Assembly (NCBI RefSeq): GCF_021531895.1 | Contig: NZ_JAFBIX010000005.1 | Location: 51,406 to 115,405, forward strand | Origin: Faecalicatena contorta | Lineage (GTDB): Bacteria; Bacillota; Clostridia; Lachnospirales; Lachnospiraceae | Length of the DNA: 64,000 bases | Direction of reading: 5' to 3' | Shown here: positions 16,669 to 26,740 of the stretch, in pieces | How positions within the stretch are numbered: position 1 is the first letter of the stretch | Layout: each line of letters begins with the position of its first letter | The notes under the pieces: model-generated | Databases searched by the model: none | What the model saw: the letters and a program-made list of their open reading frames with translations, nothing else | Told to the model about the DNA's origin: nothing | Translations under genes and position numbers: made by a program

Positions 16669-18969
16669 TCACTCCAGAATTATCATATAGTCATGTTCAA
16701 ACTTCACGACTCTCTCTTCTCCTTGATACCGGATAACCAATGTCTCATACATCTTCTCATATCCCTGATGAATCAGCTCCATCGACAGCTCGTTTCCATC
16801 CAATGAAAAGCGGTACAGATTATATTCACCCTCCTGATAGTGGAAGTCTTCCCCATTATCCTGATAATGAACATACTCTGCTTTTCCCGGATACACCTCC
16901 AAAATCAATACCTTGTCCTTTTCCTCTGACGTAGAAAGTCTTGGTGGATACTTTGGTAATATACCTCCCGCTTTTACGAAGATTGGACACTCATCTAGTT
17001 CTGCATGGCGAATCTTATACTGTCCGCCTTGGATTTTCTCTCCAGTCCAGTAATCATACCATTCTCCCTCAGGGAAATATATGAGTTTCTGACGCATTCC
17101 TTGTTCTGTCACCGGTGCAACCATAATATGATCTCCGACCATGAACTGTCCGTTCAGATTCTTCGTCTCCTCATCCTTTTCATAATTCATAACCAGCGGA
17201 CGCATCAGTGGGAGCCCTTCTTGCTCTTCTACATGGCACAGATCATAGAGATACGGCAGCAATTCATACCTGAGATTCAGATATTTCCTGTATATATCTA
17301 GCACTTCCTGATCAAAAGTCCACGGCTCTTGCCTTCTTGTTCCCATTGCTGAATGATTTCGGCAGAATGGCGAGAAGCATCCCACTTCAATCCAGCGACA
17401 CATCAGTTCTTTCGTTGCATCCGAACCAAATCCGCCAATATCCGTTCCCACATAGGGGATTCCGCTTAAGCCAAGGTTACACAGCTGCGGAATTGCCATC
17501 TGCAGATGCGCCCAGATACTGTGATTATCTCCTGTCCAGGCAATGGCATATTTCTGAGAACCACTGTAGCATGCTCTCGTAATGACAAATGGCCTTTTAC
17601 CGGTCAACTTCTTTAATCCTTGATAAGTTGCCCTTGCCATATTATGTCCATAGACATTATGCATTTCTGCATGAGTACTCTTCCTGCCGCCATCGTAAAA
17701 CACAACATTCTCCGGTAGTTCCCCTTTAAAACTTGCTGGTTCATTCATATCGTTCCAGATTCCGCTGATTCCGGACTCCATCAACATACGATGGTTTTCT
17801 CCCCACCAATCACGGACCTCATCTTTGCCAAAATCCGGATAAACCGCATCTCCAGGCCAGACTGCATTTTCATATATCTGTCCGTCCTCGTCCAGAGCAA
17901 AGTAGCCTTTTTCAACACCTGTATCATACACTTCATATCCCTTTTCAACTTTTACTCCGGGATCCATGATGGTCACAAGCCGGATTCCCATATCTGACAG
18001 ATCATCCGTCAGCTTCTTCATATCCGGGAAACGCGTTTCATCTACCGTAAACACTTTATATTTTTCCATATAATCGATATCCATATGGATTACATCACAA
18101 GGAAGGTGATATTCACGCATGGACTCCGCAATCTTTCGAATATCTGCTTCACATTGATATCCCCATCTAGACTGATGGTATCCCAGCATCCACATCTGTG
18201 GCAGCGGCGCGGTTCCAGTCAGGTAAGTATATCCCTTCACTACGTCTTTCATCGAGTCTCCGCCGATGAAATAATAATCCAGATTGCCCTGGTCTCCACC
18301 GAACCAATAGTAATCATCCGATTCCTTTCCCATATCAAAATATGTACGAAATGTATTATCAAAGAAAAGTCCAAAAACAGTATCCTTTTTTAACGTAATA
18401 AAAAATGGAATAGATTTATACAATGCCCGGAAACTATCCACATGAGGATCTGGATCATCCGTATTCCAGTTCATATATTCATATCCACGCTTATTCAAGA
18501 ACCCCGTCTTATCACCAAGTCCATAGAAGCATTCGTCTCCATCCAGCTTCTTCAAAACCTGAATCACATGACCATCTGCATTCTCCTGGGTAGAGTGTCC
18601 CTCTCGCTCTAAAAGTTCCAGCATCTTCTGGTCAAGTGACTGACTAGAGACTCTTTCTCCTCTGTAATCAATACAGACTGGCTTTCCATCTTTATCATAG
18701 ATATCCACCTTGGCCTCATCAAAGACTTGCACGGTAAGTTTCGGCAAATGAATCTGGACACTTTTCTCATCTTCTTCTATAGCGAATGCCACCTTTCGGA
18801 CTTTGTCCCCTTCTATTGCCTTAGATACCGGGCGCTCTTCGGACAACCGCGAAAATACTCGGATAATTTGTCCGGTAATAATCTGAATCTCCAGTTCTCC
18901 CTTTTCAAAAGAGATATAAATTATGTTTCCATCTTTTTTATGTTCTTTTAATCTGCCATATTTCTTCAT
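16669..18969 (-). CDS. GH31 alpha-glucosidase
   Basis: 766 residues, cytoplasmic. The N-terminal beta-sandwich is followed by the (beta/alpha)8 barrel with nucleophile Asp407 in IWNDMNEPASF and the acid/base Asp481 in WTGDNHSIW. GIPYVGTDIGGF and RWIEVGCFSPFCRNHS are GH31 signatures. The C-terminal beta domains have WYDYWTGE. It would hydrolyse alpha-glucosidic bonds in maltose/isomaltose-type products, supplying glucose. Its start overlaps the malQ stop by 4 bases (ATGA), so the two are translationally coupled. Confidence 0.95.
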   Translation of the reverse strand: MKKYGRLKEHKKDGNIIYISFEKGELEIQIITGQIIRVFSRLSEERPVSKAIEGDKVRKVAFAIEEDEKSVQIHLPKLTVQVFDEAKVDIYDKDGKPVCIDYRGERVSSQSLDQKMLELLEREGHSTQENADGHVIQVLKKLDGDECFYGLGDKTGFLNKRGYEYMNWNTDDPDPHVDSFRALYKSIPFFITLKKDTVFGLFFDNTFRTYFDMGKESDDYYWFGGDQGNLDYYFIGGDSMKDVVKGYTYLTGTAPLPQMWMLGYHQSRWGYQCEADIRKIAESMREYHLPCDVIHMDIDYMEKYKVFTVDETRFPDMKKLTDDLSDMGIRLVTIMDPGVKVEKGYEVYDTGVEKGYFALDEDGQIYENAVWPGDAVYPDFGKDEVRDWWGENHRMLMESGISGIWNDMNEPASFKGELPENVVFYDGGRKSTHAEMHNVYGHNMARATYQGLKKLTGKRPFVITRACYSGSQKYAIAWTGDNHSIWAHLQMAIPQLCNLGLSGIPYVGTDIGGFGSDATKELMCRWIEVGCFSPFCRNHSAMGTRRQEPWTFDQEVLDIYRKYLNLRYELLPYLYDLCHVEEQEGLPLMRPLVMNYEKDEETKNLNGQFMVGDHIMVAPVTEQGMRQKLIYFPEGEWYDYWTGEKIQGGQYKIRHAELDECPIFVKAGGILPKYPPRLSTSEEKDKVLILEVYPGKAEYVHYQDNGEDFHYQEGEYNLYRFSLDGNELSMELIHQGYEKMYETLVIRYQGEERVVKFEHDYMIILE

Positions 18970-20462
18970 CTTACTCTTCCTGTCACTTTGGTAAGTGCAT
19001 ATATCTTCTCCAAAATCTCATCTGTCAATGCACCTTTTTTCATTCTCCATTGCCAATTGCCGCCAAGCGTAGATGGTGTATTCATACGCGCCTGTGATCC
19101 AAGGCCAAGGAAATCCTGCACCGGAATGATACACGTATCTGCTACGCTGCGCATTGCCAGACAGATATAATCCCAGTGAATCTCTTCTTCATCTGTCGCC
19201 CAATTATTCAGATATGTCAGTGCCATTTCTTTATCTTCTGCACTGATGCACTGATACCAGCCCTGTAACGTATCATTGTCATGCGTTCCTGTATATACTA
19301 CACAGTTCGTTCCATAATTATGTGGCAGATAATCACTTTCCTCACGGGAATCAAATGCGAACTGCAACACTTTCATTCCCGGATAGCCGCTGTCTGAAAG
19401 AAGCTGCCTTACGCTTTCTGTCAGGAAACCAAGATCTTCTGCAATAATTGGAAGATCTCCCAGTCTTTCTTTTATTGCATTGAAGAGTTCCATCCCCGGT
19501 CCCTTTTCCCAGTGTCCGAACTCTGCTGTCGTATCTCCATACGGAATCGAGTAATATTCATCAAATCCACGGAAATGATCAATTCTCATAATATCATACA
19601 GGCGGAAGCAATGCGCGATACGCTGTACCCACCATTCATAATTTGTTTCTCTATGATAATCCCATTTATATAATGGGTTCCCCCAGAGCTGACCTGTGGC
19701 TGAGAATCCATCTGGCGGACATCCTGCCACCGCAGTCGGAAGATGATTCTCATCCAACTGGAACAACTCAGGATTGGCCCATGTATCTGCGCTGTCAAAT
19801 GCTACATAGATTGGAATATCACCAACAATCTGAATCCCATTTTCATTGGCATAAGACTTAAGTTCGGTCCACTGTGTGTAAAAAAGATATTGCAGATACT
19901 CATAGAATTCTATCTCATCCTGCAATTCATTTCTATAATAAGCCATTGCTTCAGGCTTACGAAAACGGATATCTTCTGCCCAGCTGTCCCAGCTTCTTCC
20001 GTCAAACTGGTTCTTTACTGCTGTATAGAGTGCATAATCCTCCAGCCAGTATGCTTCTCTCTCTTTAAATGCACGGTAGTCTTCTTCCTGAAGTCCACCG
20101 CTGTCTTTGATTCTTCCATATGCAATCTTTAAAATCAAGAACCTTGCACGAAAGATTTTCTCATAATTTACAGATTCTTCATCATCTCCAAAATCAGCCG
20201 CCTTACATTCCTCTTGTGTAAGATAACCTTCCTCGATCAATGACTCCAAATCAATAAAATATGGATTTCCTGCATATGTGGAAAATGCCTGATAGGGGGA
20301 ATCACCATACCCGGTAGGTCCAAGAGGCAGAATCTGCCACAAAGATTGGCCGGATTTTTTCAATAGATCCACAAACTCATATGCCTCTTTCGAAAAGCAG
20401 CCGATTCCATAGGCAGATGGCAGTGATGATATCGGCATTAACATTCCATTTCTTCTCATCAT
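18966..20462 (-). CDS. malQ: 4-alpha-glucanotransferase (amylomaltase, GH77)
   Basis: 498 residues, the usual length for GH77. Visible motifs are LPLGPTGYGDSPYQ at about 46-59, nucleophile Asp295 in MRIDHFRGF, acid/base Glu342 in IIAEDLG, and the stabilising Asp395 in GTHDNDT. It disproportionates maltodextrins to glucose and longer chains. An AGGAG lies just before two consecutive ATG codons and the second may be the true start. It follows malG by 47 bases that hold a hairpin and overlaps the GH31 gene. Confidence 0.97.
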   Translation of the reverse strand: MMRRNGMLMPISSLPSAYGIGCFSKEAYEFVDLLKKSGQSLWQILPLGPTGYGDSPYQAFSTYAGNPYFIDLESLIEEGYLTQEECKAADFGDDEESVNYEKIFRARFLILKIAYGRIKDSGGLQEEDYRAFKEREAYWLEDYALYTAVKNQFDGRSWDSWAEDIRFRKPEAMAYYRNELQDEIEFYEYLQYLFYTQWTELKSYANENGIQIVGDIPIYVAFDSADTWANPELFQLDENHLPTAVAGCPPDGFSATGQLWGNPLYKWDYHRETNYEWWVQRIAHCFRLYDIMRIDHFRGFDEYYSIPYGDTTAEFGHWEKGPGMELFNAIKERLGDLPIIAEDLGFLTESVRQLLSDSGYPGMKVLQFAFDSREESDYLPHNYGTNCVVYTGTHDNDTLQGWYQCISAEDKEMALTYLNNWATDEEEIHWDYICLAMRSVADTCIIPVQDFLGLGSQARMNTPSTLGGNWQWRMKKGALTDEILEKIYALTKVTGRVR

Positions 20463-20481
20463 GTTTCTCCTTTACTAAAAA

Positions 20482-20505
20482 GGAACCCGCTTTCATGCGG
20501 GCTCC
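20482..20505 (-). terminator. Hairpin between malG-type permease and malQ
   Basis: GGAACCCGC (20482-20490) pairs with GCGGGCTCC (20497-20505) with one wobble and a 6-base loop, immediately after the permease stop. The U-tract is poor, so it may be an RNA-processing or stabilising hairpin rather than a full terminator. Confidence 0.45.
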
Positions 20506-20509
20506 CGAG

Positions 20510-21346
20510 TTATCCTTTTACAGCACCTGCCGCAACACCCTTAATGATATGTTTCTGACAGGACAGATAGAAGATAATTACCGGAATAACGGCAAGGATA
20601 AGAGCAGCCATAATCGCGCCCATATCTACTCGTCCGTAGCTTCCCTTCATATACTGAATAACAATAGAAATCGTCTTATACTTATTCAGGTCAAGTACCA
20701 AATACGGAAGCAGGAAGTCATTCCAGATCCACATCGTCTCCAGAATACCTACAGAGATATAGGTAGGTTTCATGATCGGAAGAACTACTGAGAAAAATGT
20801 ACGAAGTGGAGTACACCCATCAATCATAGCAGCTTCTTCGATTTCCAGCGGAATAGACTTTACAAATCCACAGAACATAAAGACCGCAAGTCCCGCTCCG
20901 AATCCCAGATATATAATGATGATTCCCCATGGTGTGTTAAGTCCGGTACGGTCTGCAACCAGTGAAAGTGTGAACATGACCATCTGGAATGGCACTACCA
21001 TTGAAAATACACAAAGCAGATAAAGAAGCTTTGTAAATTTTGTCTTTACTCTTGTAATATACCATGCACACATGGATGTACATACAAGAATCACCAATAC
21101 AGAACCAATCGTAATAAATACCGTCCAGCCAACGGCACTTAACAATTCATATTTATCAATCGCAGCAAAATAATTTTCAAATCCTACATAAGTCTTTTCT
21201 GTCGGAAGTGCAAATGGTTCCTTATTGATAAATACCTTTTTCTTAAAGGAGTTCATAAGCACGATTAAAATTGGTGCAATGTAAACAATACCGATAATCG
21301 TAAATACACCGGTACCTACCCAGCTTAATTTTTCTTTTATTTTCAT
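20510..21346 (-). CDS. Maltodextrin ABC transporter permease (MalG type)
   Basis: 278 residues, six membrane helices, EAA loop EEAAMIDGCTPLRTFFSVVLPIM and a C-terminal GVAAGAVKG. It is encoded directly after the MalF-type permease with no gap. With the SBP at 22265-23560 it forms the importer for the maltodextrins used by MalQ and GH31. Confidence 0.94.
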   Translation of the reverse strand: MKIKEKLSWVGTGVFTIIGIVYIAPILIVLMNSFKKKVFINKEPFALPTEKTYVGFENYFAAIDKYELLSAVGWTVFITIGSVLVILVCTSMCAWYITRVKTKFTKLLYLLCVFSMVVPFQMVMFTLSLVADRTGLNTPWGIIIIYLGFGAGLAVFMFCGFVKSIPLEIEEAAMIDGCTPLRTFFSVVLPIMKPTYISVGILETMWIWNDFLLPYLVLDLNKYKTISIVIQYMKGSYGRVDMGAIMAALILAVIPVIIFYLSCQKHIIKGVAAGAVKG

Positions 21347-22189
21347 CTACTGCTGCACCTCCTTGGAACGTGTTGCACGAAGCTGTATCATTCCGATTGC
21401 TACTACGATCAGGAAGAAGATTACAGCCTTTGCCTGACCGACACCTTCCCATCCGGTACGTCCATAGAACGTATTGAAGATATTCAGTGCCATTAACTCA
21501 GACAGTTTTGCCGGTTCACCTGCTGTCAATGACAGGTTCTGATCAAAGAGCTTGAATCCATTGGTAATGGACAGGAACATACAGATTGTGATGGAAGGCA
21601 TCATCATCGGGATCGTAACCTTGAAAAGTCTCTGGATCGGTGATGCACCGTCAATCTGTGCTGCTTCCATAACATCCCCCGGTATCGCCTGCAATCCTGC
21701 GATATAGATAATCATCATATAACCAATCTGCTGCCAGCTTACCAGAATAATGAGTCCCCAGAAACCGTACCACTGATTCAGGCTGATTGCAGTGTTATAA
21801 CGAGCCAGGAAACCATTAAAGATCAACTGCCAGATATAACCGAGCACGATACCGCCGATCAGATTCGGCATAAAGAAGATAGTACGAAAGATATTGGTTC
21901 CACGCATCTTCTGCGTCAGTGCCATAGCCAGTAAAAATGCAATTACATTAATTACAATAAGTGATACTACTGCAAAGAGAACAGTCATCCAGAATGAATG
22001 ACGGAACATGGTATCCTTTAATGCTTCGATATAATTGGAGAATCCTACAAATTTTGCATCTGTAACTGTCGTGAACTTACAGAAAGACAGCCAGATACCC
22101 ATAATAAACGGAACAATGAAGCCGATGATAAATGCACAGAATGTCGGAAGTACAAATATCGGCATATAACGTTTTATGGCTTTTTCCAT
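21347..22189 (-). CDS. Maltodextrin ABC transporter permease (MalF type)
   Basis: 280 residues with six membrane helices; it lacks the long periplasmic loop of E. coli MalF, as is normal in Gram-positives. EAA loop: EAAQIDGASPIQRLFKVTIPMM. It follows the SBP gene after 75 bases with a stable hairpin. No ATPase gene is present in the operon. Confidence 0.94.
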   Translation of the reverse strand: MEKAIKRYMPIFVLPTFCAFIIGFIVPFIMGIWLSFCKFTTVTDAKFVGFSNYIEALKDTMFRHSFWMTVLFAVVSLIVINVIAFLLAMALTQKMRGTNIFRTIFFMPNLIGGIVLGYIWQLIFNGFLARYNTAISLNQWYGFWGLIILVSWQQIGYMMIIYIAGLQAIPGDVMEAAQIDGASPIQRLFKVTIPMMMPSITICMFLSITNGFKLFDQNLSLTAGEPAKLSELMALNIFNTFYGRTGWEGVGQAKAVIFFLIVVAIGMIQLRATRSKEVQQ

Positions 22190-22213
22190 AAAACTCCCTC
22201 CTTCTCTCTAAAA

Positions 22214-22243
22214 ACGGCGAGCGAACTATTCGTCGCCCGCCGT
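22214..22243 (-). terminator. Intercistronic GC-rich hairpin after the maltodextrin SBP
   Basis: ACGGCG (22214-22219) and CGCCGT (22238-22243) close a GC-rich stem. On the minus strand it is followed by TTTTTAGAG, the form of an intrinsic terminator. It lies about 20 bases after the SBP stop and likely lowers permease expression relative to the SBP, the same arrangement as at 13631-13668. Confidence 0.6.
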
Positions 22244-22264
22244 CTGTCTCTTATGGTTTCTTTT

Positions 22265-23560
22265 TTATTTTGCTGCTGCAGCCTCTGTTGCCCATCCGTC
22301 AACGAATGCAGTTACTACTGCATCCCAGTTCGCATCTGTCTGGTCTGCTGCGTATGCTGTAAGTGCAGAACCAACACCGTTCTTCCACTCTTCTGAAGGC
22401 ATTGTAGAGAAGTTCCATGAAACAGGAGTCTTGCCTTCTTCCAGATATTTATTAGCTTCATTTACAAGTACGTTATCAGATTCCAGATTAGACTTGAATG
22501 GAATTACGAATCCCATATCTTTGCACATAGCCTCAACACCTGTATCAGATGTTACACACCAGTTAATAAAGTCAAGTGTTGCCTGAATATCATCTTCAGA
22601 AGCTTTTGCATTGACACACCAGTAGTTTTCTGTACCTGTGCAGACACCCTGATCTTCTTCACCTTCTACGCCAATGTAGATTGGAAGGATTCCAAGATTC
22701 TCATCGCCAAGATCAGCGACATCGTTATATGCCCATGTACCATTCTGATAGAATACTGCTTCTTCTGTTACAAACTCTGCTACTGCATCGTCACCTGTCT
22801 TTGTAGAAAGAAGTGTAGGATCACAGGTTGCATTGTTAATGTACAGATCCCAGATTGCACGGTAGTTATCAAGATATGTACCCTTGATTGCATCTGTGTT
22901 GTCGATACCTTCATCTTTGTATTCATAGTAGATCGGAAGGTTTGCAAGATGTGTCTTGAATCTCCAGTCAGAGGATCCGTCCATACCTGCAGATGTGAAT
23001 GCAGAGAATCCAAGTTCATCTTTACGTGCTGTGATATCTTCTACTACTTTCTTGAAGCTGTCAAAATTCGTGATATCATCTGCTGTATATCCAGCTTCTT
23101 TCAAAAGTGCTTTGTTGTAAATAATTCCGTAGTTTTCAATAACGTATGCGATACCTGCCATTTTATCTCCGTCCATCAGTGCGAAGCTGTCATCTGTAAG
23201 CTCGCCTGCGATGTCAGAACCAGATAAGTCATAGCAGTAATCCTTCCAGCTTGCAAGACCTACCGGTCCATTTACCTGGAATAATGTCGGAGCGTCTGTC
23301 TTGGCCATCTCAGATTTTAATGTCTTCTCATATTCTCCAGATGCTGCTGTCAGAACGGTTACAGGAACGCCAGTCTCATCTGTATAAGCTTCTGCAAGAG
23401 CCTGCCACTGCTCGTCTGCTTCTGGTTTGAAGTTAAGGTAATATACTTTACCCTTTGCATCCTTAGATCCTTCATCGGATGAAGAACTTCCACATCCTGC
23501 AAGGAGGCTTAAGGACATTGCTGCTACCAGTAAAACCGATAAAACTTTTTTCATTTTCAT
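22265..23560 (-). CDS. Maltodextrin-type ABC transporter substrate-binding lipoprotein
   Basis: 431 residues from the ATG preceded by GAGGAGAACAGT; a longer reading frame upstream has no support. Signal peptide MKMKKVLSVLLVAAMSLSL ends at lipobox LAGC, followed by a Ser/Asp linker. The mature part is a family 1 sugar-binding protein (VYYLNFKPEADEQWQALAEAYTDETG, IIYNKALLKEAGY, ENYWCVNAKA). It is the first gene of the SBP-MalF-MalG-MalQ-GH31 operon, so maltodextrins are the expected ligand. Confidence 0.93.
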   Translation of the reverse strand: MKMKKVLSVLLVAAMSLSLLAGCGSSSSDEGSKDAKGKVYYLNFKPEADEQWQALAEAYTDETGVPVTVLTAASGEYEKTLKSEMAKTDAPTLFQVNGPVGLASWKDYCYDLSGSDIAGELTDDSFALMDGDKMAGIAYVIENYGIIYNKALLKEAGYTADDITNFDSFKKVVEDITARKDELGFSAFTSAGMDGSSDWRFKTHLANLPIYYEYKDEGIDNTDAIKGTYLDNYRAIWDLYINNATCDPTLLSTKTGDDAVAEFVTEEAVFYQNGTWAYNDVADLGDENLGILPIYIGVEGEEDQGVCTGTENYWCVNAKASEDDIQATLDFINWCVTSDTGVEAMCKDMGFVIPFKSNLESDNVLVNEANKYLEEGKTPVSWNFSTMPSEEWKNGVGSALTAYAADQTDANWDAVVTAFVDGWATEAAAAK

Positions 23561-23675
23561 ACTGTTCTCCTCTTTTCTAAAACTTTCGTTTTTTTGTTTC
23601 TGGAGATATACTAACAAAAAAGAATGCAAAACATTTAACAATAAAAAAACCAACTATGCAAAAAAATAAACTTTA

Positions 23676-23699
23676 AGGCGAAGCATCACTGCTCCGCCT
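23676..23699 (-). terminator. Intrinsic terminator overlapping the stop of the YesNM-associated lipoprotein
   Basis: AGGCGAAGC (23676-23684) pairs with GCTCCGCCT (23691-23699) with one mismatch. On the minus strand it is followed by TTAAAGTTTATTTTTTT. The TGA stop codon of the upstream gene lies inside the loop, so termination begins within the coding end. Confidence 0.75.
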
Positions 23700-24984
23700 C
23701 AAATTGTTCTATACTCTTATCTTCTTCCTGTGTAAATTGCTCTGGAGTGATCTTTCCAGAGATCAGATCTGGCAGGTATGCTCCCAGTGTCTCTTCCTGA
23801 AGAATCGAATTCCACTTCACCTGGTAGTTCGGCACAATCTGTGGATTCCCCTGATATGCCCGGATATAATCCTGCACCACTTGACTATTACTGGTATCGT
23901 TATCCCGAAACAGTTCTTCTTTCTCTTCTTTATTCAGCTTCGTCCGAAACTTCAAGAACTCTACTGCACCTTTCTTCTTCTCATCACTATAACCGGATAC
24001 AATCGACCAGCCAAAGGTCTCCGGAGAAGAGACCAGCTTATTCCCCGGGAACGGCGAGAATCGCACCTTTTTCTCCCATTCTCCTTCTGGGATCTGATCA
24101 ATCATCCAGTATCCATTGGGAATCATGGCAGCTTTGCCAGAAAAGAAATTCTCATACGACACATCAAAATTCTGCCCGATCACATCTTTCGTTGTATACG
24201 AGAACAATCTCTTTAACGTTTCTGCCATGTGAAGACCACTTTCATTCTGATAGGATTCCGGGAATATCTCTTTCATGAACTCTGCTCCTTCTGATGTATC
24301 AGAAAGCTCTGCCGTAGCTAAGAGCATTGCCGCCCAGGCAGTTCCTTCTGTGTGTAACGCAAGAGGCGTTATCCCATAAGACTTAAGCCTTTCACACACG
24401 TTCCAGAATTCTTCCCAAGTTTCCGGGAATTCGTCAATCCCTGCCTCTTCAAACAGCTCCTCATTCCAGAACACTCCTGAACACGAGAAGGCTGCCGTAC
24501 TAAGAGGCGCCAGATAGATCTTTCCATCCGATTCACGAAAGCTATCCAACACGACCGGTTCTATCATACTCATCCATTCGTCATCTTCCAGGATATAAGG
24601 AGACAGGTCCTCAATTCTCTCATCCTCTATCATCATCTGATAGAAAGATGGCAGCATACGAAGATCCGTGATGATTACAGGCAATTCATCCGTAACATTC
24701 AACCGTTTCAGATTCTGACGATATTCATCTTCCGTCTCCATGACCCACTCTACATCTATCTCGTAGATTCCATCATATTCCTCATTGAACTTTTCAACCA
24801 CTTTTTCTTCGTTCTTCTTACCGGTGGAAGGATTTACGGTAAGGATCATCGGAATCTTTATTTCATTTTGACTGTTCGCCGTTTTCTTCTCTTTTTCTGA
24901 TTTGCAGCCGACAAGCAGAACCACAATCAGAACTACACATAAAAGCACTGAGAGCAATCTGCTATACAATTCTTTATTCCACAT
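23686..24984 (-). CDS. Extracytoplasmic sugar-binding-like lipoprotein linked to a YesM/YesN system
   Basis: 432 residues from the ATG chosen here, which has a perfect GGAGGTGAAGGGC ribosome binding site and overlaps the kinase stop by 11 bases. An upstream ATG at 25038 lies deep in the kinase gene and is rejected. Lipoprotein signal peptide with lipobox LVGC. The mature part follows the family 1 SBP plan (EEKVVEKFNEEYDG, VFWNEELFEEAGID, FSGKAAMIPNGYWMI). No permeases belong to its operon, so it may act as a ligand sensor for the kinase or feed the neighbouring maltodextrin permeases; this is an inference. Confidence 0.9.
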   Translation of the reverse strand: MWNKELYSRLLSVLLCVVLIVVLLVGCKSEKEKKTANSQNEIKIPMILTVNPSTGKKNEEKVVEKFNEEYDGIYEIDVEWVMETEDEYRQNLKRLNVTDELPVIITDLRMLPSFYQMMIEDERIEDLSPYILEDDEWMSMIEPVVLDSFRESDGKIYLAPLSTAAFSCSGVFWNEELFEEAGIDEFPETWEEFWNVCERLKSYGITPLALHTEGTAWAAMLLATAELSDTSEGAEFMKEIFPESYQNESGLHMAETLKRLFSYTTKDVIGQNFDVSYENFFSGKAAMIPNGYWMIDQIPEGEWEKKVRFSPFPGNKLVSSPETFGWSIVSGYSDEKKKGAVEFLKFRTKLNKEEKEELFRDNDTSNSQVVQDYIRAYQGNPQIVPNYQVKWNSILQEETLGAYLPDLISGKITPEQFTQEEDKSIEQFEAEQ

Positions 24985-26740
24985 GCCCTTCACCTCCCGG
25001 GATGCGAATGATACAGCTGGTTCCTTCCGACTCTGCATGATAAAGGATTCTCACTTCATCTCCATACTTCAGCCGCAGTCGGGTAATAATATTCATAAGC
25101 CCATATCCACGGCTTTTATCTGGAAAACTGTCTTTCACCTTGCTAAGCGGAAGTCCATTCAAATCATTGAGTTTCTTCACCATATCCTTTTCCATGGACG
25201 TACCGTTGTTATACACAACAAATTCCAGTGTTTCCTCCGCCTTCTTTACTTCAATTCGAATAAAACCGCCTTCAAAAATATCGCAGAAGCCATATTTTAT
25301 CGCGTTCTCAACAAGCGGCTGAAGCACAAGCTTCAACACATACGTCTGCTTTGGATCCACCTGACAGTCAATCTCATATCGGAACAGATTCTCATTCCGA
25401 ATCTGTTGTATCTCCATATAACTCTTTACATTTTCCAATTCATCCTCGACTGTAACCACATCTTTTCCTTTGCTCAATGACAGTCGAAGATATTTGGACA
25501 ACGCCTGTATCATCTTCATCGTTGTCTCTTCTTTATTAATACGGGCAAGCATATAGATTGTATCCAGCGTATTATAGAGAAAATGTGGATTGATCTGGCT
25601 AATCAGCATATTCAGCTCACTTGTCCTTAACTCTTGCTGCTGTATTTTAATCTCTTCCAGCAACTCTTCGATATTTCCAAGCATTTCATTATAAGAACGC
25701 CCAATCTGATCTAATTCCGTATGCGTCTCCAGTTCAATCGTATGATCAAAATCTTTTCCGTCAAAACTACTCATCGCTTCGCTGATATCCTGAATCGGTC
25801 TGGTAAAACGTTGCGAAAAATAAATACTCAAGACTAACGCAATTGCAATGACAATGACATAGATTCCTGCCAACACAAAAAGCATACTTCTTGTTCCGCT
25901 GTTCAACACACAGTCCGGCACGAATGAAAATACGATAAACCCACTTTCTTTCTGCCGATACGCCGATACCACACCGCCTGACACTTCCATGCCGTCTAAG
26001 ATCATGCCATCGCCCTCTCTGTCAGTGGCCTCCAGGGAAATATCTTCCATGGGGATCCACATTTCTTCTGGTGCATTCAGACTGCATAGATTTCCATTTG
26101 CATCCATGATTCCCGAAGCAAACGCTTCCTCTGATACTCCATTGGACACAACCTTGTCCAGATATTTCTCTTCCATCTTAAGGAACAACATGCCCGGTTC
26201 ATGCGCATATTCCATACTCCTTACATAGCGGCCGATAAAAAGAGACGGTTCACCGGTACCAAACAAGTTATCATCTGCCCAGAACCATACTGTTTTCGAA
26301 TAATCTCCGCCCAGCTTACCCTCAAATCCACTCTGTTTAAAATCGGCGTAAGAAACATCTGAGTAATAACGGCTGTACACATTGCACTTATTATCTACAT
26401 AACAATATTCCGACACATAATCCAGATCAATATATGCAAAATACTTACTGAGAGCAGTGCGGTTCACCTCTTCCATCTCATTCTTCTGAAGACTTTTCTG
26501 TACATCATCATAGACAATACACTCTGCGGTCACCTCATCGCTTTTCCGATACATATTATCTAACGCAATTCCCATTTTCTCATCAATGAACCGGTATTTA
26601 TCAACGATTGTCTTTCTGACACTTTTTTGCATATATGCCCATACTCCAATACTGGAAAGGCATAATGCAAGTGCAAGAAGTGTAATTGTATATTTTAAAT
26701 ATTTTCTCTGGATGCCTGACTGCAGCATTCTTTTTCTCAT
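24974..26740 (-). CDS. YesM-family sensor histidine kinase
   Basis: 588 residues. A transmembrane helix (about 18-35), an extracytoplasmic sensor (about 36-285), a second helix (about 287-310), then HAMP (FTRPIQDISEAMSSF). The His_kinase domain has the phosphoacceptor in ISQINPHFLYNTLDT, the YesM/LytS signature, and the HATPase domain has PLVENAIKYGF and RGYGLMNI. It starts 4 bases inside the end of the response regulator gene (ATGA overlap) and ends inside the lipoprotein gene start. It senses an extracellular signal, likely a carbohydrate. Confidence 0.95.
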   Translation of the reverse strand: MRKRMLQSGIQRKYLKYTITLLALALCLSSIGVWAYMQKSVRKTIVDKYRFIDEKMGIALDNMYRKSDEVTAECIVYDDVQKSLQKNEMEEVNRTALSKYFAYIDLDYVSEYCYVDNKCNVYSRYYSDVSYADFKQSGFEGKLGGDYSKTVWFWADDNLFGTGEPSLFIGRYVRSMEYAHEPGMLFLKMEEKYLDKVVSNGVSEEAFASGIMDANGNLCSLNAPEEMWIPMEDISLEATDREGDGMILDGMEVSGGVVSAYRQKESGFIVFSFVPDCVLNSGTRSMLFVLAGIYVIVIAIALVLSIYFSQRFTRPIQDISEAMSSFDGKDFDHTIELETHTELDQIGRSYNEMLGNIEELLEEIKIQQQELRTSELNMLISQINPHFLYNTLDTIYMLARINKEETTMKMIQALSKYLRLSLSKGKDVVTVEDELENVKSYMEIQQIRNENLFRYEIDCQVDPKQTYVLKLVLQPLVENAIKYGFCDIFEGGFIRIEVKKAEETLEFVVYNNGTSMEKDMVKKLNDLNGLPLSKVKDSFPDKSRGYGLMNIITRLRLKYGDEVRILYHAESEGTSCIIRIPGGEGHVE

